Shown in pieces: positions 13,101 to 21,190 of a stretch of 64,000 nt of DNA. The position numbers and the translations under genes are program-made. Within the stretch, counting starts at the first letter, position 1, and every line of letters starts with the position of its first letter. Below the pieces are notes generated by a model. The model ran no database searches, was not told the DNA's origin, and worked only from the letters and a program-made list of their open reading frames with translations. The DNA comes from Flectonema sp. DT1601. Taxonomy: Eukaryota > Euglenozoa > Diplonemea > Diplonemida > Diplonemidae. The stretch covers positions 1 through 64,000 of the forward strand of contig OZ025799.1 in the NCBI GenBank assembly GCA_964019425.1, in the 5' to 3' direction.

Positions 13101-16100
13101 GACACTACAGGCTCTGTTGGAGGTGAAACTACCGGCTCAGTTGGTGGTGACACTACCGGTTCAGTTGGCGGTGAAACTACAGGCTCCGTTGGAGGTGAAA
13201 CTACCGGCTCCGTTGGCGGTGACACTACAGGCTCTGTTGGAGGTGAAACTACCGGCTCAGTTGGTGGTGACACTACCGGTTCAGTTGGCGGTGAAACTAC
13301 CGGCTCAGTTGGCGGTGATACAACTGGCTCCGTTGGAGATGAAACAACCGGCACAGTTGGCGGTGAAACTACCGGCTCAGTTTGCGGTGACATTACTGGC
13401 TCCGTCGGAGGTGAAACTACCGGCACAGTTGGCGGTGAAACTACGGGCTCCGTTGGAGGTGAAACTACCGGCTCAGTTGGCGGTGAAACTACAGGCTCCG
13501 TTGGAGGTGAAACTACCGGCTCAGTTGGAGGTGATACTACAGGCTCCGTTGGAGGTGAAACTACCGGTTCAGTTGGCGGTGACACTACAGGCTCCGTTGG
13601 AGGTGAAACTACCGGCTCAGTTGGAGGTGATATTACAGGCTCCGTTGGAGGTGAAACTACAGGCTCCGTTGGAGGTGATACTACAGGCTCAGCTGGCGGT
13701 GTCACTACAGGCTCCGTTGGCGGTGAAACTACAAGCTCCGTTGGAGGTGATACTACCGGCTCAGTTGGAGGTGAAACTACCGGATCAGTTGGAGGTGATA
13801 CTACCGGATCAGTTGGCGGTGACTCTACAGGCTCCGTTGGAGGTGATACTACCGGCTCCGTTGGAGGTGAAACTTCAGGCTCCGTTGGCGGTGAAACTAC
13901 AGGCTCCGTTGGAGGTGAAACTACCGGCACAGTTGGCGGTGAAACTACGGGCTCCGTTGGAGGTGAAACTACCGGCTCAGTTGGCGGTGAAACTACAGGC
14001 TCCGTTGGAGGTGAAACTACCGGCTCAGTTGGAGGTGATACTACAGGCTCCGTTGGAGGTGAAACTACCGGTTCAGTTGGCGGTGACACTACAGGCTCCG
14101 TTGGAGGTGAAACTACCGGCTCAGTTGGAGGTGATATTACAGGCTCCGTTGGAGGTGAAACTACAGGCTCCGTTGGAGGTGATACTACAGGCTCAGCTGG
14201 CGGTGTCACTACAGGCTCCGTTGGCGGTGAAACTACAAGCTCCGTTGGAGGTGATACTACCGGCTCAGTTGGAGGTGAAACTACCGGATCAGTTGGAGGT
14301 GAAACTACCGGATCAGTTGGCGGTGACTCTACAGGCTCCGTTGGAGGTGATACTACCGGCTCCGTTGGAGGTGAAACTTCAGGCTCCGTTGGCGGTGAAA
14401 CTACAGGCTCCGTTGGAGGTGAAACTACCGGATCAGTTGGCGGTGACACTACAGGCTCCGTTGGAGGTGATACTACCGGATCAGTTGGCGGTGACACAAC
14501 AGGCTCCGTTGGAGGTGATACTACCGGCTCCGTTGGAGGTGAAACTACAGGCTCCGTTGGAGGTGAAACTACAGGCTCCGTTGGAGGTGATACTACCGGA
14601 TCAGTTGGAGGTGAAACTACTGGCTCTGTTGGAGGCTACCGGATCAGTTGGAGGTGAAACTACTGGCTCCGTTGGAGGTGATACTACCGGATCAGTTGGA
14701 GGTGACACAACAGGCTCCGTTGGAGGTGATACTACCGGCTCCGTTGGAGGTGAAACTACTGGCTCCGTTGGAGGTGAAACTAGCGGTTCAATTGGCGGTG
14801 ACACTAACGGCTCAGTTGGAGGTGAAACTACCGGTTCAGTTGGCGGTGAAACTACAGGCTCCGTTGGAGGTGAAACTACCGGCTCAGTTGGAGGTGAAAC
14901 TACCGGTTCAGTTGGCGGTGAAACTACTGGCTCCGTTGGAGGTGAAACTACCCGTTCAGTTGGCGGTGACACTACCGGCCCAGTTGGAGGTGAAACTACC
15001 GGTTCAGTTGGCGGTGACACTACCGGCTCAGTTGGAGGTGAAACTACCGGTTCAGTTGGCGGTGAAACTACAGGCTCAGTTGGCGGTGACACTACCGGCT
15101 CAGTTGGCGGTGACACTACCGGCTCAGTTGGCGGTGAAACTACAGGCTCCGTTGGAGGTGATACTACCGGATCAGTTGGAGGTGATACTACCGGCTCCGT
15201 TGGAGGTGAAACTACTGGCTCCGTTGGAGGTGAAACTACCGGTTCAATTGGCGGTGACACTACCGGCTCAGTTGGAGGTGAAACTACCGGTTCAGTTGGC
15301 GGTGAAACTACAGGCTCAGTTGGCGGTGACACTACCGGCTCAGTTGGCGGTGACACTACCGGCTCAGTTGGCGGTGAAACTACAGGCTCCGTTGGAGGTG
15401 ATACTACCGGATCAGTTGGAGGTGATACTACCGGCTCCGTTGGAGGTGAAACTACTGGCTCCGTTGGAGGTGAAACTACCGGTTCAATTGGCGGTGACAC
15501 TACCGGCTCAGTTGGAGGTGAAACTACCGGTTCAGTTGGCGGTGAAACTACAGGCTCCGTTGGAGGTGAAACTACCGGCTCAGTTGGAGGTGAAACTACC
15601 GGTTCAGTTGGCGGTGAAACTACTGGCTCCGTTGGAGGTGAAACTACCGGTTCAGTTGGCGGTGACACTACCGGCTCAGTTGGAGGTGAAACTACCGGTT
15701 CAGTTGGCGGTGACACTACCGGCTCAGTTGGAGGTGAAACTACCGGTTCAGTTGGCGGTGAAACTACAGGCTCAGTTGGCGGTGACACTACCGGCTCAGT
15801 TGGCGGTGAAACTACAGGCTCCGTTGGAGGTGAAACTACTGGCTCCGTTGGAGGTGAAACTACCGGTTCAGTTGGCGGTGACACTACCGGCTCAGTTGGA
15901 GGTGAAACTACCGGTTCAGTTGGCGGTGAAACTACAGGCTCCGTTGGAGGTGAAACTACCGATTCAGTTGGCGGTGAAACTACTGGCTCCGTTGGAGGTG
16001 AAACTACCGGTTCAGTTGGCGGTGACACTACCGGCTCAGTTGGAGGTGAAACTACCGGTTCAGTTGGCGGTGAAACTACAGGCTCAGTTGGCGGTGACAC

Positions 16101-17231
16101 TACCGGCTCAGTTGGCGGTGACACTACCGGCTCAGTTGGCGGTGAAACTACAGGCTCCGTTGGAGGTGAAACTACTGGCTCTGTTGGAGGTGATACTACC
16201 GGATCAGTTGGAGGTGAAACTACTGGCTCCGTTGGAGGTGATACTACCGGATCAGTTGGAGGTGACACAACAGGCTCCGTTGGAGGTGATACTACCGGCT
16301 CCGTTGGAGGTGAAACTACTGGCTCCGTTGGAGGTGAAACTACCGGTTCAGTTGGCGGTGACACTACCGGCTCAGTTGGAGGTGAAACTACCGGTTCAGT
16401 TGGCGGTGAAACTACAGGCTCCGTTGGAGGTGAAACTACCGGTTCAGTTGGCGGTGACACTACCGGCTCAGTTGGAGGTGAAACTACTGGTTCAGTTGGC
16501 GGTGAAACTACAGGCTCAGTTGGCGGTGACACTACCGGCTCAGTTGGCGGTGACACTACCGGCTCAGTTGGCGGTGAAACTACAGGCTCCGTTGGAGGTG
16601 AAACTACCGGCTCCGTTGGCGGTGACACTACAGGCTCCGTTGGAGGTGAAACTACCGGCTCAGTTGGCGGTGAAACTACTGGCTCCGTTGGAGGTGAAAC
16701 TACCGGTTCAGTTGGCGGTGAAACTACTGGCTCTGTTGGAGGTGAAACTACCGGCTCCGTTGGCGGTGACACTACAGGCTCTTTTGGAGGTGAAACTACC
16801 GGTTCAGTTGGCGGTGAAACTACTGGCTCTGTTGGAGGTGAAACTACCGGCTCCGTTGGCGGTGACACTACAGGCTCTTTTGGAGGTGAAACTACCGGCT
16901 CAGTTGGCGGTGACACTACCGGCTCAGTTGGCGGTGAAACTACAGGCTCCGTTGGAGGTGAAACTACCGGCTCCGTTGGCGGTGACACTACAGGCTCTAT
17001 TGGAAGTGAAACTACCGGCTCAGTTGGTGGTGACACTACCGGCTCAGTTGGCGGTGATACAACTGGCTCCGTTGGAGGTGAAACAACCGGCACAGTTGGC
17101 GGTGAAACTACCGGCTCAGTTTGCGGTGACATTACTGGCTCCGTTGGAGGTGAAACTACCGGCACAGTTGGCGGTGAAACTACAGGCTCCGTTAGAGGTG
17201 AAACTACCGGCTCAGTTGGCGGAGAAACTAC
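10126..17231. repeat. 24-bp coding minisatellite (about 296 units)
   Basis: Tandem 24-bp units of the type GGTGAAACTACCGGCTCAGT + TGGA make up the block, with recurrent synonymous-looking and D/E-type variants. On the minus strand each unit encodes the octapeptide VVSPPTEP; on the plus strand it would encode GETTGSVG. The minus reading is favoured because it alone begins with a signal peptide. Unit lengths are multiples of 24 except for a short in-frame unit near 11090-11104 and a 5-nt shortfall at about 14635. Blocks of many units are duplicated, including a 504-bp (21-unit) tandem duplication, 13411-13914 and 13915-14418. A longer signature containing the variant TTTGCGG recurs at 10576, 13381 and 17120. 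The left edge passes without a spacer into the TTTGCGGG satellite. Confidence 0.96.
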
Positions 17232-17291
17232 CAATTGTGAACTAACAACACCTAATAAAGGAAGCAAAATAAAGAGACTGAGTAATCTCAT
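14601..17291 (-). CDS. Secreted mucin-like repeat protein, (VVSPPTEP)n
   Basis: The 896-aa product begins with a textbook signal peptide: MRLL, a hydrophobic core, then GVVSSQ as the likely cleavage region at residues 1-19. The rest is almost wholly VVSPPTEP octapeptides with D/E, T/I and L substitutions. Such Pro/Thr/Ser-rich arrays are typical of extended, O-glycosylated cell-surface or wall proteins; the exact role is not recognised. A YAG lies 13 nt upstream of the ATG (exon would start at 17304). The frame ends abruptly at 14601 after a 5-nt shortfall near 14635. Compared with the near-identical block at 16162-16270, the bases TGATA are missing. The VVSPPTEP frame then continues open in a shifted register from 14634 to 10127 and into the satellite, with no stop that I can see. 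Either the gene is truncated by this change, or the assembly has an indel and the true protein is about 2,400 aa or longer. No C-terminal anchor is visible. Confidence 0.75.
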   Translation of the reverse strand: MRLLSLFILLPLLGVVSSQLVVSPPTEPVVSPLTEPVVSPPTVPVVSPPTEPVMSPQTEPVVSPPTVPVVSPPTEPVVSPPTEPVVSPPTEPVVSLPIEPVVSPPTEPVVSPPTEPVVSPPTEPVVSPPTEPVVSPPKEPVVSPPTEPVVSPPTEPVVSPPTEPVVSPPKEPVVSPPTEPVVSPPTEPVVSPPTEPVVSPPTEPVVSPPTEPVVSPPTEPVVSPPTEPVVSPPTEPVVSPPTEPVVSPPTEPVVSPPTEPVVSPPTEPVVSPPTEPVVSPPTEPVVSPPTEPVVSPPTEPVVSPPTEPVVSPPTEPVVSPPTEPVVSPPTEPVVSPPTEPVVSPPTDPVVSPPTEPVVSPPTDPVVSPPTEPVVSPPTEPVVSPPTEPVVSPPTEPVVSPPTEPVVSPPTEPVVSPPTEPVVSPPTEPVVSPPTEPVVSPPTESVVSPPTEPVVSPPTEPVVSPPTEPVVSPPTEPVVSPPTEPVVSPPTEPVVSPPTEPVVSPPTEPVVSPPTEPVVSPPTEPVVSPPTEPVVSPPTEPVVSPPTEPVVSPPTEPVVSPPTEPVVSPPTEPVVSPPTEPVVSPPTEPVVSPPTEPVVSPPIEPVVSPPTEPVVSPPTEPVVSPPTDPVVSPPTEPVVSPPTEPVVSPPTEPVVSPPTEPVVSPPTEPVVSPPTEPVVSPPIEPVVSPPTEPVVSPPTEPVVSPPTDPVVSPPTEPVVSPPTEPVVSPPTEPVVSPPTEPVVSPPTEPVVSPPTEPVVSPPTEPVVSPPTGPVVSPPTERVVSPPTEPVVSPPTEPVVSPPTEPVVSPPTEPVVSPPTEPVVSPPTEPLVSPPIEPLVSPPTEPVVSPPTEPVVSPPTEPVVSPPTDPVVSPPTEPVVSPPTDPVASNRASSFTSN

Positions 17292-17523
17292 GGTTTATAT
17301 TTAACTGTTGAATAAATGAATTAAATTAAGTGACTTCTCGTGAATCATTTTTAATAGTTTAGTTTAGTTTAGTTAATGATGTACAGGGTCTGAGTTAACA
17401 CAAAAAAAGTTAATATTAATGACGATCAGTTAATTAAGAAAATCAAATGCGTTGGACACATCAAACGAATAATGGTTGGTCTCGAGTTAAAATTAAAAAT
17501 AATATTTTCTTAGAATAATTCAT

Positions 17524-17628
17524 CTAACCTTCGTCGACTGTGTTTGACCGAACGTTGTGCATTGGTGTGCATTGTGAAGTAACAACACCCAATAAAGGAA
17601 GCAACATAAAGAGACTGAGTAATCTCAT
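17524..17628 (-). pseudogene. Truncated second copy of the mucin-like gene start
   Basis: The segment 17573-17673 repeats 17236-17336 with only about four differences in roughly 100 bp. It contains the same ATG context, the same signal peptide (MRLLSLFMLLPLLGVVTSQ) and the upstream AACAG acceptor-like site. After the signal peptide the frame leaves the homology and stops after 34 residues without any VVSPPTEP unit. The two copies lie 337 bp apart in the same orientation, so this is a local tandem duplication of the 5' end of the gene. It is either a dead fragment or a decoy first exon that could splice into the downstream copy. Confidence 0.7.
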
Positions 17629-17673
17629 GGTTGATATTTAACTGTTGAATAAATGAATTAAATTAAGTGACTT

Positions 17674-18794
17674 TATAGAAATCTAAATGTAAAAAGAGAA
17701 GTTGAATAGTATTGTAACTAAATAGCATGAAGTTAGAAAAAGATTATAGTTCCCGACGAGAAGGATAAAATCAAACTCGTCTAATTTTACTATTTTACTT
17801 TTTGAGATCAAAGAACGTGTAAGGTTATTTAGAATTGAGTTTGTTATAAAGAAGTGAAACCAAATAATGAAAAGAAACACCAAAACAACACTGCCGCCGC
17901 TTTTCCAAATTGTTGATGCTTGGATCACTGCACATCTTCAATGCGGAATGCCTTCCATCATCTCTTCCACGTCACCACCGATCTCTATCCATCCCCTCGA
18001 CCACCTTCCTCGAACTAGCGCGGAAAATACGCTCTTGCCCTTGCCGGTTCAGCAAGTTTGAACGAGTTCGCAGCAAGAACTGCCCAGCAGCTGAAATCAA
18101 CTGAATCAAACGCGGCAACGAAACAGAAAGCGTCCACTGGTAGAACCCAGCGCATCAAGAGGCCGAAGTAGATAATCACCCACCACATACAGAAGCATTA
18201 CAAACCTGTAAACGTGGTTGATGCATTTTCTCCACTGCAACTCCCCATCCCGTAGTTCTTCTCACATTTCTATTTTATTGAAAAGAATGAAATGAACGAT
18301 AAACTTATTAATACTTATTTCCATACCATGGTGGAATTGTCGCACATATTGCAGATAAGTCCGAAAAACCTGTTGTGAATGATTTATAAAATAATTTCAA
18401 ACGTCACCTACTTTATTATGTGTCTTATGATGTGTGCTTTCATTCTTGCACATTTATACAACAGGAAAAAGCAAATTAATTCAGAAAAACTAATAATAAA
18501 TAACTTTGCGCGAGCGAAGCGAGCCTAGACAGGTATCTGTAGTGCGGGTTTGCGGGTTTTCATATTGGTATCGATGGTATTGACGATGACACCATTTGCT
18601 TTCATTATGAGCTTAACTGTTTGCTGCATTTTCTTCTTGTCTTCTGTGAAAATAAATGTTCATAACGCGAGTCATTGGTAGATATCTATGTGCCCAACGA
18701 ACTAAATTTCCGATGACCCATTTTCTTTCTGGAATAAAAAATATAATATATCTTCCTCCTTGACTGATAACGATCTTATTTAGTTACCATCACA
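17674..18794. other. Intergenic region with a GC-richer coding-like patch and an isolated TTTGCGGG pair
   Basis: Most of this 1.1 kb is AT-rich with no recognised gene. The stretch at about 17880-18190 is clearly richer in G+C. It holds open frames on both strands: on the plus strand a 49-codon Ala/Ser/Thr/Lys-rich frame ending near 18170, and on the minus strand a hydrophobic frame from about 18193 to 18013. Neither has a recognisable domain, and the plus-strand reading is split between frames, so a gene relic is possible but unproven. At 18544-18560 two copies of the 8-bp satellite unit occur in otherwise unique DNA, next to GCGAGC-GAA-GCGAGC at about 18513-18527. Confidence 0.5.
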
Positions 18795-19922
18795 TCAGAC
18801 AGATTCCTGTTGTTCTGTTAATTCTTTTGATGAAAGATATTGACTGACCGTCATGAAGTCATCATCTCGTTTTCGTCGCTTTAAATTGTTACATTTATCC
18901 TCAGATTTCAGGTAGTAAACATATGCCGACGGAGTAAAGGAGTGCGGAGCAGTGTAGTGAGTATTTAGAGAAAGGTATCCCAGAGATGACTGTGTGGCAG
19001 CCTTTCCACTTTGCTGCGTGTCTTGTGAAGCTTCTCCAGTTTTACTTGCAAGATCATCTTTCAGCCAGGGTATATTATGGCACGTTGCTCTGGCTCGCTT
19101 CTTCCCTTCAATTTTCCCGCGCTCTCGTTCCTCAGCACTGATCCCCATCAGCATAACTTTCATATCGTTTTGAAGGACACGCGTTCTTCCGTCGTCCTCT
19201 ATTTGCCAAACGCTGCTTTGGAACTTACTGGCAGCAGCTTGCTCCTTAAAAGTTGCATATTGAGTAGCTGATTTTATGTCGCCGGAAGTTCTGATCCGTT
19301 CGGTATCCGCTGGGATGTACAGGGAAGGTTTCAGTTCAAGAATCTTTTTTATTATGGAAAGTTGACTATAAACAGCAGCCCTGTGATCAGCTCTATCTTT
19401 ATTTTTCTTGATAACATAAGAGTTAACTGTACCATTACATGAGTTGCAGTGAAGTTGGTTGGATCCTTCTCGCTGCCGAAGCTGAAAAACTGAAAACGTT
19501 CCCACAAACTTCTTACCACACCGATCACACCGAAACTCTTCCAGCGGCTCGTCGGAGGTCTTCTCGATCGTTTTCATGACAGAGCAATACCTCCACTCAA
19601 GATGATGAAACACCCACAAGTAATCAATAAAATATCTGTAAGGATTCTTGTACTTCGGAGTATATCCCTTTTCAGCTTCCGGTGGCTGCTCTCCCTTTAT
19701 GAGTCCCTTAGCCTCCAAGTCGGTCACTGTTCGCTCGACAACCTTCTTTGGAAGTGCCAAAAAACGGACCAATGTCTTCAAGTCTGTACCACCATCTTGT
19801 GCTAGGAATATCAATGAATCGACAACTAAATACGAGATATCGTCACAAAGCGACTTCATCAAAACCCGAGTTGCCAGTTCTGCAATCTCTGCTCCCCCAA
19901 GCTTACTCATTTCATCTGTCAT
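18795..19922 (-). CDS. GTF2E1: Transcription initiation factor IIE, alpha subunit
   Basis: This 375-aa protein matches TFIIE-alpha, which joins the RNA polymerase II preinitiation complex, recruits TFIIH and stimulates its activities. Residues about 10-120 form the winged-helix part. A C4 zinc ribbon follows with C132-x2-C135 and C159-x2-C162 (CDRCGKKF ... CNSCNG), in the order and spacing of the family. The C-terminal half carries an acidic VWQIEDDG-like stretch and a basic RRKR tail. The length suits a protist orthologue and no intron is evident. The ATG is the first in frame, with a CAG 16 nt upstream (CTATCAG, exon start 19938). The next gene upstream (WDR82) ends only 88 bp away on the same strand, so the two probably share a transcript or array. 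Family assignment is strong; regulation is not visible. Confidence 0.92.
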   Translation of the reverse strand: MTDEMSKLGGAEIAELATRVLMKSLCDDISYLVVDSLIFLAQDGGTDLKTLVRFLALPKKVVERTVTDLEAKGLIKGEQPPEAEKGYTPKYKNPYRYFIDYLWVFHHLEWRYCSVMKTIEKTSDEPLEEFRCDRCGKKFVGTFSVFQLRQREGSNQLHCNSCNGTVNSYVIKKNKDRADHRAAVYSQLSIIKKILELKPSLYIPADTERIRTSGDIKSATQYATFKEQAAASKFQSSVWQIEDDGRTRVLQNDMKVMLMGISAEERERGKIEGKKRARATCHNIPWLKDDLASKTGEASQDTQQSGKAATQSSLGYLSLNTHYTAPHSFTPSAYVYYLKSEDKCNNLKRRKRDDDFMTVSQYLSSKELTEQQESV

Positions 19923-20010
19923 TTCGTGGTATCAATACCTGATAGGGAAGTGCTGGTAGCCCTGCTCGAATAATTAGAAACAGAGACACGGACATAGATA
20001 GCCTTGCTTA

Positions 20011-21084
20011 TCACCTTCTGCTGTATAAGTTGCAGGGCCACAACCAGCAGGTTAGGATGGAATTTGAAATTGTCGCAGCTGCCCAATTTGTGGGACAGAA
20101 AACAACTTGTGAGAAATGAGATGAAATACCAGAATGTGACGATGGCACAAAATGAGAATTCGTAGAATTGAAATGATTGAAGAGATGAACATCACCCGAC
20201 CGCGTTGCTCTAAAAATGTGATGCTGGTCAGGAAGTAGTGCTGCAGCACCGTAAGTATCTGAACTCTCATTTAAAACACGAGGGGGAATAGCTCTCTGCG
20301 TGTTGGTATCAAGAATTGCAATTGACTTATCCGAAGATATTAATATTTTTCGTGACGTTCCAGGGAACCACTCTACTTTCTTAACAGTGTCTCCAAACTG
20401 TAAACCAGTCTTCATAACCGCAAAGGGTTGTGAAGTATTGTTTCCAGGGGTGCCAGTACTCAGTGCCCTTCTATCGTAAAGTTCCACACTCGAGTCTCCA
20501 ACAGCTATCGAAACGACCAAACCTGTGCCATCAAATGTAGCAACCGGACGTCCTGGCATGTTCCACCTGTGAATAGGTTTTCCGGTCTTATCGCGTGCCC
20601 ACAGACAGACAGTTCCATCAACCGATGACGATAAAAACATGTTGCTTCCAGTCTCGGCACCTGGAGGTGGAACAGCAAGTCCAGTAACAACATCCTTGTG
20701 CCCACTAAATACTCCATCTACTTCAATATTACCTGATCTAAGACTCGCTGTTTTGACAGAATGATCCCACTCGTTATTGCTGCTGAAGATCAGTCTTGTT
20801 TCATTAGTTGCCCAACGGGGAGCTTCAATCAAATTAATACCATATCTTTTATCTAAAGGTAAGTTAAACTCCTGCATCGTTCCTCGAATACCTTCTTCCC
20901 CGCCATGAGTTGACTGAATGTCTGCAAGTCGCGTTGCGTAGATGCCGTGTGGACTAACTCCCCCTCCGGCTGCTAACAGAAAATCATCAGAAAAAGCCAC
21001 AGATGTGAAATCCGACACATCCTCCTCCTCACTTGAGAGCTGAACAGGAAATAACTCTCCCGTAATATTGTTAGCCCTCACCAT
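20011..21084 (-). CDS. WDR82: WD40-repeat protein of the WDR82/Swd2 type
   Basis: This 357-aa beta-propeller resembles WDR82 (yeast Swd2), a shared subunit of SET1/COMPASS histone H3K4 methyltransferase and of RNA polymerase II termination/phosphatase complexes. WD-type signatures include a GHKDVVTGL stretch followed by SSSVDGTVCLW (about residues 130-165). The family-like GRPVATFDGTGLVVSIAVG and VELYDRR follow. The C-terminal blade ends in a short basic tail. The N-terminal 60 residues are divergent. The length fits the family (about 310-360 aa). CAG ends a TATTTCCAG tract 19 nt before the ATG, and an out-of-frame ATG lies 4 nt upstream. It is packed tightly between TFIIE-alpha (88 bp) and the next gene (106 bp). 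A different seven-blade WD40 protein cannot be fully excluded. Confidence 0.8.
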   Translation of the reverse strand: MVRANNITGELFPVQLSSEEEDVSDFTSVAFSDDFLLAAGGGVSPHGIYATRLADIQSTHGGEEGIRGTMQEFNLPLDKRYGINLIEAPRWATNETRLIFSSNNEWDHSVKTASLRSGNIEVDGVFSGHKDVVTGLAVPPPGAETGSNMFLSSSVDGTVCLWARDKTGKPIHRWNMPGRPVATFDGTGLVVSIAVGDSSVELYDRRALSTGTPGNNTSQPFAVMKTGLQFGDTVKKVEWFPGTSRKILISSDKSIAILDTNTQRAIPPRVLNESSDTYGAAALLPDQHHIFRATRSGDVHLFNHFNSTNSHFVPSSHSGISSHFSQVVFCPTNWAAATISNSILTCWLWPCNLYSRR

Positions 21085-21190
21085 GCATACGAATTAATGT
21101 CAGCTGGAAATACAATGTTTTCTTATTAAGCATTACATACAACTATAAACCGATAACGGTGTAAATGAAAGTAATATTACAAAACAAAAC

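Noticed and set aside
10126-17231. CRISPR-like array
   Set aside because: Units are contiguous with no unique spacers, and the sequence codes for an octapeptide.
2-17304. Very long plus-strand frames (3,375 to 5,764 codons) through the repeats
   Set aside because: They exist only because TTTGCGGG and the 24-bp unit lack stops. They start at TTG in the repeat and have no N-terminal domain, whereas the minus strand has a true signal peptide.
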